Shown: positions 51,287 to 59,283 of the stretch, piece after piece
Numbering within the stretch: position 1 is the first letter of the stretch
Layout: every line of letters begins with the position of its first letter
Assembly (NCBI RefSeq): GCF_000335475.2
Contig: NZ_ANAH02000005.1
Location: 372,001-436,000, forward strand
Source of the DNA: Cystobacter fuscus DSM 2262
GTDB lineage: Bacteria; Myxococcota; Myxococcia; Myxococcales; Myxococcaceae
Direction of reading: 5' to 3'
DNA length: 64,000 bases
Notes under the pieces: generated by a model
Databases searched by the model: none
What the model saw: only the letters and a program-made list of their open reading frames with translations
Told to the model about the DNA's origin: nothing
Position numbers and translations under genes: made by a program

Positions 51287-53299
51287 ATGATCCCCCCTCT
51301 CCTGCCGCTCGATGAACCCAGGCGACTCCAGGCCCTGTTGCGCCTGGGCCTGTTGGACACCCCGGCCGAGGAGCGCTTCGACCGCATCGTCCGGATGGCG
51401 GCGCGGATGTTCCAGGTCCCCATCTCCCTCGTGTCGCTGCTGGACGAGTCGCGGCAGTGGTTCAAGGCGCGGGTGGGCCTGGATACCCCCTCCACGGCGC
51501 GCGGCATCTCCTTCTGCGGCCACGCCATCCTCACCGCCCACACCTTCGTGGTGCGCGACGCCCTGGAGGATCCGCGCTTCGCCGACAACCCGCTCGTCAC
51601 GAGCACGCCCCACGTGCGCTTCTACGCGGGCCATCCCATCCACGCCTCGGACGGCAGCCCCGTGGGAACACTCTGCCTCCTCGACCGCCGGGCACGCGAC
51701 TTCTCCGAGGCGGAGCGCCAGCAGTTGGAGGACATGGCCTCGTGGGTGGAGCTGGAACTCAATGCCCTCTCCATGAAGGAGGCACGCACCGCGCTGGCCC
51801 AGCAGGAGCGCTTCTTCGAGCTGTCGGTGGACATGCTCTGCATCGCCGGACTGGATGGAACCTTCCGGCAACTCGGCCAGGCGTGGACGCGCACGCTCGG
51901 CTACTCCGAGCAGGCGCTGTTGGCGAGGCCGCTGCTGGAGCTGGTGCACGAGGAGGATCGCGCCGCCACCGCCGAGTGGTTGGCGCGCGGGGCCCGGGGC
52001 GAGCCGCTCCCCCGCTTCGAGCACCGCTGCCAGGGTCAGGACGGCACCTGGCACTGGCTCCAGTGGAACGCCACCGTCAACGTGGAGGAGGGCATCTTCT
52101 ACGGGGTGGCGCGCAACGTCACCGAGCAGAAGCGCCTGGAGGCCGAGCAGCGACAGGTGGAGCTGATGAAGAGCGAGTTCGTCTCCACCGTCAGCCATGA
52201 GCTGCGCACGCCCCTGACCTCCATTCGCGGCTCGCTCGGCCTGCTGGAGGGGGGCATCCTCGGGGAGCTGCCTCCCCAGGCCCAGGACATGGTGCGCATC
52301 GCGCGGACCAACACCGAGCGCCTCATCCGCCTCATCAACGACATCCTCGACCTGGAGAAGATGGAGTCGGGCAAGCTGGACTTCCAGCTCGAGCCCCTGG
52401 AGCTGGGCACGCTGCTCGCCCAGGCCGTCGAGGCGCACCAGGGCTACGCGCAGGAGTGCGATGCCCGGGTGGAGCTGGCGCTGGAGGCACCCGGCGCCCG
52501 GGCCCTCGTCGACGGAGACCGCTTCCTCCAGGTGCTCGCCAACCTGTTGTCCAACGCGCTCAAGTTCTCCCCCCGCGGCGAGCGCGTCACGCTGCGGCTG
52601 GAGCGGGTGGGCTCGCGGCTGCGCGTGAGCGTGGAGGATCACGGCCCGGGCATCCCCGAGTCCTTCCGCGCGCGCATCTTCGAGAAGTTCGCCCAGGCGG
52701 ATGGCTCGGACAGCCGGCGCAAGGGAGGCACCGGACTGGGGCTCTCCATCACCCGGGCGCTGGTGACGCAGCAGGGAGGCACGCTGGATTTCGTTTCACG
52801 CGAGGGCGTTGGCACCACCTTCCGGGTGGAGCTGCCCGAGTGGCATGCCCCGGCGGACCCCCGCGACCCGCCCGTGCCGCTCCGGGAGATGACGGCCGTG
52901 GCGTCCGGGCCAGGATCCGGTCGTCCCCGCCTGCTGCACGTGGAGGCGGACGAGGACAACCGCCGCGTGGTGGCGGACGTGTTGAGGGACGTGGCGGACA
53001 TGGTCCCCGCGCGCAACCCACCGGAGGCCGAGTCCGCGCTCCGCGCCGAATCCTTCCCGTTGGTCATCGCCGAGAACGTCCTGCCCGAGGGCGGACTGCT
53101 GCCCCTGGAGCCACTGCTCGCCACCGCTCCGGTGGTGCTCTTCTCCGTGCGCGAGGCCGAACCGGAGCTGGCCCGCCAGGTGTCCGCCGTGCTGGTGAAG
53201 TCCCGTGCCACCAACGAGGAGCTGCGCGCCGTCGTCCTCCGCCTGCTGCGCGCCTCCTCCCTCCGCTCCCCTTCCCCGCCTCCGAGCGGCGCGTCCTGA
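51287..53299 (+). CDS. GAF-PAS hybrid histidine kinase with degenerate receiver
   Basis: 670 residues, soluble. GAF domain (about 15-160, GISFCGHAIL, FYAGHPIHASDGSPVGTLCLLD), PAS domain (about 175-290), a classical HisKA (SEFVSTVSHELRTPLTSIRG) and an intact ATPase (LLSNALKFS, DHGPGIP, GGTGLGLSIT). The C-terminal receiver (about 545-655) keeps acidic residues (EADEDN) and the Lys (VLVKS), but the phospho-Asp position is Glu (LVIAENVLPEG). It may mimic the phosphorylated state or serve as a protein-binding module. The start at 51287 is preferred, because upstream residues are low-quality. Confidence 0.88.
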   Translation: MIPPLLPLDEPRRLQALLRLGLLDTPAEERFDRIVRMAARMFQVPISLVSLLDESRQWFKARVGLDTPSTARGISFCGHAILTAHTFVVRDALEDPRFADNPLVTSTPHVRFYAGHPIHASDGSPVGTLCLLDRRARDFSEAERQQLEDMASWVELELNALSMKEARTALAQQERFFELSVDMLCIAGLDGTFRQLGQAWTRTLGYSEQALLARPLLELVHEEDRAATAEWLARGARGEPLPRFEHRCQGQDGTWHWLQWNATVNVEEGIFYGVARNVTEQKRLEAEQRQVELMKSEFVSTVSHELRTPLTSIRGSLGLLEGGILGELPPQAQDMVRIARTNTERLIRLINDILDLEKMESGKLDFQLEPLELGTLLAQAVEAHQGYAQECDARVELALEAPGARALVDGDRFLQVLANLLSNALKFSPRGERVTLRLERVGSRLRVSVEDHGPGIPESFRARIFEKFAQADGSDSRRKGGTGLGLSITRALVTQQGGTLDFVSREGVGTTFRVELPEWHAPADPRDPPVPLREMTAVASGPGSGRPRLLHVEADEDNRRVVADVLRDVADMVPARNPPEAESALRAESFPLVIAENVLPEGGLLPLEPLLATAPVVLFSVREAEPELARQVSAVLVKSRATNEELRAVVLRLLRASSLRSPSPPPSGAS

Positions 53300-53305
53300 C
53301 CCTTC

Positions 53306-53950
53306 ATGCGAGCGCTCTGCCTCCTTCTCCTGTTGCTCGCGCCCTCCGCGTTCGCCGCCGAGGGCACCACGCTGCGGATCCGCTGCGTCGAGACCTGCAC
53401 CGTCCTCCTCGAGGGGAAGCCGGGCCGGCGCCTTCATGACGCCCCGTGGGATTGGGAGTTCAAGGATGTCGCTCCCGGCAAGCGGCGCCTCGAGGTGAAG
53501 GGCTTCCTCGGCCGTTCCCTGGCCACCCGCTATCTCGACATCCCAGACGTGCCCGAGACCAGCGTCTATGTCGACGCGAAGGGCGGGCTGCTCGTGTCCC
53601 CGCGGGAGTCCTCGTCTCCGAAGAGCGGCGCGGGCTCCCGCCCGGTGGCTCCCGTGGCGCGGAAGAAGGAGGCCGGCTCCATCCTCCACGTCCGCTGCCA
53701 GAAGTCCTGCTCCGTGGCGGTGGACCATGTGCGCAGGCCCTCCGATGATGGGCGGACCGCCATCGTCCACGGCCTCGTGCCGGGCACCCACCAGGTCGAG
53801 GCGGAACTCCTGTTCGGTGGCGGAGTCCGGCGCGCCTCCATCGAGGTTCCTCCCGCCAGTGAGGTGTTCGTCTACGCCGCCGGCTCGGGGCTCCAGGTCA
53901 CCAACACCCGGCCGCTCGGGAAGAGGCCAGGCCACCCGGCGGGCAGGTAG
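53306..53950 (+). CDS. Secreted PEGA-like repeat protein
   Basis: 214 residues. A signal peptide (LCLLLLLLAPSAFAAEG) precedes two similar beta domains, each opening with TLRIRCVETCTVLLEGK or ILHVRCQKSCSVAVDHV and containing a V-x-P-G-x-x-x-x-E motif (VAPGKRRLEVKG, LVPGTHQVEAEL). This resembles PEGA-type surface domains with an added disulfide. It starts 6 bases after the kinase stop, so the two are probably co-transcribed. Function unknown. Confidence 0.75.
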   Translation: MRALCLLLLLLAPSAFAAEGTTLRIRCVETCTVLLEGKPGRRLHDAPWDWEFKDVAPGKRRLEVKGFLGRSLATRYLDIPDVPETSVYVDAKGGLLVSPRESSSPKSGAGSRPVAPVARKKEAGSILHVRCQKSCSVAVDHVRRPSDDGRTAIVHGLVPGTHQVEAELLFGGGVRRASIEVPPASEVFVYAAGSGLQVTNTRPLGKRPGHPAGR

Positions 53951-54023
53951 ACCCTCGCACCCTGGTCCTGCATCCTTCTCGGGTTCATCGTGCAGCCATC
54001 CTCGTCATGGCCATCGTGAGGCC

Positions 54024-55265
54024 ATGACCTCGGAGAAGAAGGAAGGTACACCGGAGCAGCGAGACCGGATGCTCCAGGCGCTCGAGGAGTTGCTGGAGAT
54101 CACGCCCACGGATGTGGAGTCGGCGATGGGTCAGGTCGCCCAGTGCGTCATCGAACTCACCCGCGCCGACAAGGTCGACGTGTTCCTCTTCGAGCCGTCC
54201 ACCACCACCCTCGTCGCCGTGGGGACGAGTGACAGCCCGCTGGGCAGGAAACAAAAGGCCTTGGGCCTGGACCGCATTCCCGTCACCAACGGAGGGCGGA
54301 CCGTGGAGGTCTTCCAGACGGGCAAGACGTGGCACCACCCCCGCCAGGATGAGGATCCGGACGAGCTGGTGGGAATCAAACAAGGGCTTGGTGTCCGCTC
54401 ACATATCGGAGTCCTCATCGAGGTGGGCGGCAAGCCCAGGGGAGTGCTCGACGTGCAGTCCTGCACCCCGGACTTCTTCAACACGGACGATGTGCGCTTC
54501 CTCGAATCGGCGGCCCGATGGGTGGGCATCGTGGCCCACCGGGTCGAACTCGGCGAAGCACTGACCAAGGCAGCCCTGGAGCAGGGTCGCCGCACCGCCG
54601 CCGAGGAGCTCATCACCGTCCTGGCGCACGACCTGGGCAACCACCTGACGCCCATGCGGATCCGCCTCGAGTTGATCCACCGGCGCGCGGCCCGGGAGAA
54701 GGCCGTGCCCTACCTGCGCGATGTCGAAGCCGCCGAGCAATCCCTCAAGGCACTCAGCCAGCTCATCTCGGACCTCTTGGACGTGGGCAGGCTGGAGCAG
54801 GGACTCTTCACCCTGCAGCAGTACCCGGTGGATCTGGTGGCGCTCGCCGAGGAGGTGGCCCAGGTGGCCAGTACCCCCGGCAAGGAGGTCCAGCTCACCG
54901 GCATGCAGGAACTGGTGGCGCAAGCGGATCCGGCCCGCCTCCGCCAGGCACTCGCGAACCTGGTGGCCAATGCGCAGAAGTACTCCCCGGTCGACCTACC
55001 GGTGAACATCGACGTCAACCGCCAGCAGCGCGAGGACGGAGCGTGGGCCCTCATCTCGGTGAAGGATCAGGGGCCCGGCATCGCCCCGGAGGTGATGCCC
55101 CGGCTCTTCGAGCGCTTCTCCAAGGGACCGGGCTCCAAGGGGCTCGGCCTCGGGCTGTACCTCGTGCGCAGCATCGCCGAGGCGCACGGCGGCACGCTGA
55201 CGGTGCGGTCGGAACTCGGCAAGGGAGCCCTCTTCGTCCTGGCGCTGCCACTCATCGAGGAATGA
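54024..55265 (+). CDS. GAF-domain soluble histidine kinase
   Basis: 413 residues from ATG 54024, which has GAGG upstream. A GAF domain (about 30-170, VDVFLFEPSTTTLVAVGTSD, IGVLIEVGGKPRGVLDVQS) leads to a HisKA-like segment with His in VLAHDLGNHLTPMRIRLEL and an ATPase domain (LVANAQKYSP, DQGPGIA, GLGLGLYLV). No membrane segment. It is an orphan kinase; the convergent S9 peptidase gene begins 4 bp past its stop. Confidence 0.87.
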   Translation: MTSEKKEGTPEQRDRMLQALEELLEITPTDVESAMGQVAQCVIELTRADKVDVFLFEPSTTTLVAVGTSDSPLGRKQKALGLDRIPVTNGGRTVEVFQTGKTWHHPRQDEDPDELVGIKQGLGVRSHIGVLIEVGGKPRGVLDVQSCTPDFFNTDDVRFLESAARWVGIVAHRVELGEALTKAALEQGRRTAAEELITVLAHDLGNHLTPMRIRLELIHRRAAREKAVPYLRDVEAAEQSLKALSQLISDLLDVGRLEQGLFTLQQYPVDLVALAEEVAQVASTPGKEVQLTGMQELVAQADPARLRQALANLVANAQKYSPVDLPVNIDVNRQQREDGAWALISVKDQGPGIAPEVMPRLFERFSKGPGSKGLGLGLYLVRSIAEAHGGTLTVRSELGKGALFVLALPLIEE

Positions 55266-55269
55266 GCGC

Positions 55270-57717
55270 CTACCGCGTCTCCGGCTTTCCACCGGCCACG
55301 GGCGCGGGCGCGTTCTTCACGTAGCGCTCGAGCCACTGGGCCATCTCCCAGAGCGTGTGCCCGGTCGACTCCATGGCGCGGTAGCCATGCGGCTCGTTCG
55401 GCAACACGACGTAGCGCACGGTCGCGCCATTGCCCTTGAGCGCGGCGTAGAAGCGCTCCGACTGGACCGGGAAGGTGCCCTGGTTGTCGTCGGCTCCGCC
55501 ATGGATGAGCAGCAGGGGCTCGTTGATCTGATGGGCGAACGTGAATGGGCTCATCTTCGTGTAGATGTCCGTCGCCTGCCAGTAGGTGCGCTGCTCGGAC
55601 TGGAAGCCGAACGGGGTGAGCGTCCGGTTGTACGCGCCCGAGCGCGCGAGGCCCGCGCGGAACAGATCGGTATGGGCGAGCAGGTTGGCCGTCATGAAGG
55701 CGCCATAGCTGTGACCGCCCACCGCCAGGCGGTGACGATCGGCCACCCCCAGCTTCACCACCGCGTCGACGGCGGCCTCGGCGTCCGCCTTCAGTTGCTC
55801 GATATAGGTGTCGTTGGGCTCGGTCCCATTCGGACCGACGATTGGCATGGCGGGACCGTCCAGCACCGCGTAGCCCTGGGTCAGCATGAACAGGTGGCTG
55901 CTGCCGCGCGGGCGGGTGAAGCGGTTGCCCTGATCCACCGTCTGCCCGGCGACCTTGGGATCCGTGTACTCGGCCGGATAGGCCCACAGCAGCGTCGGCA
56001 GCGGCCCGTCCCGCTTCGGCTCGTAACCGGCCGGCAGGTAGAGCGTGCCCGACAAGGGCAGGCCATCGGCCCGGGCATAGGTGATGGTCTTCTGGGCGAC
56101 GCCCGCGAAGATCGGCGCTGGATCCATGAAGGCGGTGACCGCCTTGGCCTTGCCCGTCTTCACCGTGCGGATGAAGTAGTTCGGCGTCTCCTTCGCGCTC
56201 TCGCGGCGGGTCAGGATGCGGCCGCCGCCCTCGTCGAGCAACGCCACCACGTCCTCATAGTAGGGGGCCTTGGCGACCCACAGCCGCGTCGCCTTGCCGT
56301 CCGCGAGCTCCTGCCGATCGAGGAAGGGAAAGGCGCCCTCGCGCGTCGCGCCCTCGCCCGACACGAAGAGGGCGCGCCCATCCGGCGTGTAGCGCATCAC
56401 CGGCTTGCCCGCGGCGTTGTCCTCCAAGAGCGGCATCCCGGGATCGCCATACTGGTCCTGGTAGTTGCGCTCGACGATCAGCCGCGCCGTGCCGGGCTTG
56501 GAGGGATCCACCGCCGAGCGCCGCTCGGTGCGCGTCTTCCACTTGCGATCGATCACCAGCGCATGGTCGCCACGGCCCCAGAGAACCTTCGCGAACCGGT
56601 GCTGGAGATCCGCGAGCTTCACCGGCGCCACGTCGAACGGGGCCGCCTGCATCCACAGGCGATCATGGAAGGGCACGTTCGCCTTGGGATCGCCCCCATC
56701 CTGGGCCTCGGCCCAGAGCAGCGTCGCCGGAGCATCGGAGCGCCACTTCACCTCGCGCGGGCCCTTGACGGCCGCATCGAAGTCGACCGGCAGATCATCC
56801 GCCAGCGGCCGGTCGGCGATCGTCTTCACCGGCTGCCCGTCCAGGGTCGACACCGCGATCACCGTGGGGAACAAGGGGGCGGGCAGCAGATAGGAATAGG
56901 GCCGCTTCAGCGTTTCGGTGAGCAGATAGCGGCCGTCCGGCGACACGGAGAAATCAGTGATCAGCCCCGGCGCGCCGATCGCCCGCGACGCCGAGCCATC
57001 GAGGGGAACACGCTCGAGCTGGCCGGTGAAGTAATGGTCGAACAGCGCCTCGTCCGCCGCGTTCTGGAGCAGGTCCTGATAGGTGCGCGCGGCCGTCACC
57101 CGGCCGATGCTCTCCTCCACGATCGGGCCGGTGGGCGTGCCGGAGGCGACCGGTGGCTCGCCCCGATCCGCCTTCACCCGCCGCACGATCAGGGCGCGGC
57201 TGTCCGGCGTCCAGTCGTAGGGCGTGCCGAAGGCGGCGTTCAGCCCCGTCACCAGGAGCCGCGCCGAGCCGTCCCGCTCCGCCACCCACAGCGCCAGCCC
57301 CTCCGGCTGCTGGACGATGAGCGCGAGCCGCTTGCCGTCCGGAGACCAGTCCGGCGCGAAGAAACGCGCATCGGCCGGCAGGCGCACCGGTGTCACCTTC
57401 CCGCTCGCCACCTCCTGGAAGGACAGCGAGTTGCTCCACTGCACGCGCACCTCCGCCGGTCCATTGGTGGCCGGATCGATGCGGTAGCCGCCCAGCCGCA
57501 GGATTGGCTTCGACACGTTGGCGATGGTCGGCAGGTTCTCGCGGCCCAGGAGCGCCATCGTCTGGTGATCCGGACTCACGCGCACCGTCGGCGTGGGAGG
57601 CGCCGCGAGGATCCGCGCGATCGGCGCGGGCGGCGTGTGGTAGCCACTCTCGATCGCCGGGGACGGAGCGGTGGCAGTGGCGGACAGGAGCGCGGTGAGC
57701 AGGGAGGTCGGGATCAT
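55270..57717 (-). CDS. Secreted S9 family (glutamyl/prolyl oligopeptidase-like) peptidase
   Basis: 815 residues with an N-terminal export signal (LLTALLSATATAPSPA). A beta-propeller (about 40-540, with DWSPDGKRLALI, DFSVSPDGRYLLTE, RYTPDGRALFVS) gates an alpha/beta hydrolase domain with Ser670 in GGHSYGAFMT, Asp in IHGGADDN and His in EPHGYR. This matches S9 peptidases of the plant glutamyl-endopeptidase (S9D) type. The wording of the sequence resembles alphaproteobacterial homologues and the DNA uses GATC/CGATC often, hinting at transfer, but this is weak. It acts on peptides in the periplasm or outside. Confidence 0.88.
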   Translation of the reverse strand: MIPTSLLTALLSATATAPSPAIESGYHTPPAPIARILAAPPTPTVRVSPDHQTMALLGRENLPTIANVSKPILRLGGYRIDPATNGPAEVRVQWSNSLSFQEVASGKVTPVRLPADARFFAPDWSPDGKRLALIVQQPEGLALWVAERDGSARLLVTGLNAAFGTPYDWTPDSRALIVRRVKADRGEPPVASGTPTGPIVEESIGRVTAARTYQDLLQNAADEALFDHYFTGQLERVPLDGSASRAIGAPGLITDFSVSPDGRYLLTETLKRPYSYLLPAPLFPTVIAVSTLDGQPVKTIADRPLADDLPVDFDAAVKGPREVKWRSDAPATLLWAEAQDGGDPKANVPFHDRLWMQAAPFDVAPVKLADLQHRFAKVLWGRGDHALVIDRKWKTRTERRSAVDPSKPGTARLIVERNYQDQYGDPGMPLLEDNAAGKPVMRYTPDGRALFVSGEGATREGAFPFLDRQELADGKATRLWVAKAPYYEDVVALLDEGGGRILTRRESAKETPNYFIRTVKTGKAKAVTAFMDPAPIFAGVAQKTITYARADGLPLSGTLYLPAGYEPKRDGPLPTLLWAYPAEYTDPKVAGQTVDQGNRFTRPRGSSHLFMLTQGYAVLDGPAMPIVGPNGTEPNDTYIEQLKADAEAAVDAVVKLGVADRHRLAVGGHSYGAFMTANLLAHTDLFRAGLARSGAYNRTLTPFGFQSEQRTYWQATDIYTKMSPFTFAHQINEPLLLIHGGADDNQGTFPVQSERFYAALKGNGATVRYVVLPNEPHGYRAMESTGHTLWEMAQWLERYVKNAPAPVAGGKPETR

Positions 57718-57851
57718 CTGGATGGGGGGAGAGAGGCGTGGGCCCGCACCGGGAGCAGGCGCAGCGGGTGCGCGGCCCGCGGATTCTGGCCGCGTGGCGT
57801 GCCTTTATCATGAAATCTCTCCGGCCCCCCTTGGGCGGCCAGCCGAGCGCG

Positions 57852-59207
57852 TCAGGCCGCTTCGACCGTCCGCGGCGCGCCGCGCGAGCCCTGGCGATCC
57901 TCGACGACGAACGGCTCACACGCCTGGCCGTGCTCGTCACGGAAGGACAGGTGGAAGCGCAGCACCTTTCGCGCCTCGCCGTGGGCGACGTAATCGGTCC
58001 CATTGCGCCACGCGTGGAGATAGAGCGCGTACAGGCCGTCGCCCAGCTTCTCCAACGAGGGGTGCCCCGGTCCGTTCCACGCGCCGCCCAACGCCGGACT
58101 CTGGCTGTCCATCAACAGCCGCTCGTCGCGGACCTCGCCGTGCAGGACGTCATCGATCTTGCCCACGTACGTGCGGTACTCGTGATTGCCGAAGAAGCCC
58201 GCGCTGTAGATGACGTAGAGCTGCCCGTTCTCCCGGACGAAGAACTGCCCCTCGACGAGTCCGCCGTGCTGGGGCCCATCCGAGAGGATGACATGGGGCG
58301 TGCCGACGAAGCGGAGCGCTCCCTCCTCCCCGAAGGTGAACTCGCGCGCGACCAACGGGGTCGGCGCGACGCGCTTCTGCCCGGTGATCGGATCCACCCA
58401 GCGCAGCGCATTGCCATCCACCTTGACCACCAGCGCGTGGCGCTTGCGTCCGCTCGAGTCCTCGAAGCGCACCAGGGTCCCGTCGATGGTGCCCAGTTCC
58501 AGGTTCTCCCCCGGATAGTCGGGGACGAGCTCCTTCACGCGCGGATTGACGTCCAGCGGCCCATGGTCCGTCCAGGGGCCCTCGATGCAGCGGCTGGTGG
58601 CGTAGGCACTGCGCAGCACGCCCTGACGGTCACGCGCGGTGTAGAAGAGCACCAGCCGCTCTCCGAACTCGAAGATCTCCGGCGCCCAGCGCGCGAACAG
58701 GAGATCCGCGGGCAGATCCGGCTCGGTGGGCACCGGCTCGCCCCGGTTCCACCACGCTGGCAGGTGACCCTCGGGAAACACGCACAGGTGGCGCCCGTCC
58801 TTCTCGGCCACATCGAAGCACGCCCGCGCCTCGTTCCACCGGTAGAGCGGGAAGGCATGGGGCAGGTTGTTCGACGTCGCGATGAGCCACAGCCCCTGCG
58901 TCCGCACGCCACCCGGACTCGTGGCCGTCAGCCGGAGGGCGAACGGGTCCGGCATGTTGTCGACGAGGAGCGACTCGGGGACCCGAGCCGGCCACGCCAG
59001 GAGCGTGCGAAGCATCACGCCCACACCCGCGGCATCCAGATCGAAGGGCGCGGCCAGAGCCGACGCGAGCTCATTGTGCTTCGAAGGGGAAGCAGGCAAC
59101 CGGGGGTCGGAAGGCTGCGGGGGGGACTTCTGCTCGAAGTTGTCGGGCGGCATCGTGTCCAGGGCAGAGGTGACGGCAGCGGAAACCGGATCCGTCGCTC
59201 GCCGCAT
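57852..59207 (-). CDS. GH43-like five-bladed propeller glycoside hydrolase
   Basis: About 451 residues. Propeller elements GLWLIATSNNLPHAFPLYRW, FARWAPEIFEFGERLVLFYT, RCIEGPWTDHGPLDVNP, GTIDGTLVRFED and VEGQFFVRENGQLYVIYSAG place it in the GH43-type clan acting on arabinan, xylan or related glycans. The conserved catalytic acids are plausibly the Asp in GTIDGT and the Glu in GLVEGQFF. No signal peptide is evident. The start is uncertain (59207 or 59153). It is separated by 130 bp from the upstream end of the S9 gene. Confidence 0.75.
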   Translation of the reverse strand: MRRATDPVSAAVTSALDTMPPDNFEQKSPPQPSDPRLPASPSKHNELASALAAPFDLDAAGVGVMLRTLLAWPARVPESLLVDNMPDPFALRLTATSPGGVRTQGLWLIATSNNLPHAFPLYRWNEARACFDVAEKDGRHLCVFPEGHLPAWWNRGEPVPTEPDLPADLLFARWAPEIFEFGERLVLFYTARDRQGVLRSAYATSRCIEGPWTDHGPLDVNPRVKELVPDYPGENLELGTIDGTLVRFEDSSGRKRHALVVKVDGNALRWVDPITGQKRVAPTPLVAREFTFGEEGALRFVGTPHVILSDGPQHGGLVEGQFFVRENGQLYVIYSAGFFGNHEYRTYVGKIDDVLHGEVRDERLLMDSQSPALGGAWNGPGHPSLEKLGDGLYALYLHAWRNGTDYVAHGEARKVLRFHLSFRDEHGQACEPFVVEDRQGSRGAPRTVEAA

Positions 59208-59283
59208 TCCATGAAGATTCCAGCCGCGAGGCAACCCCGTGCGCCTGGAAGAGGGGCAGCCAGCCCCTCGCACGAGGGAGTCC

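Noticed and set aside
55357-57813. 818-codon frame antisense to the S9 peptidase
   Set aside because: Arg/His-rich shadow; the opposite strand has a complete catalytic triad.
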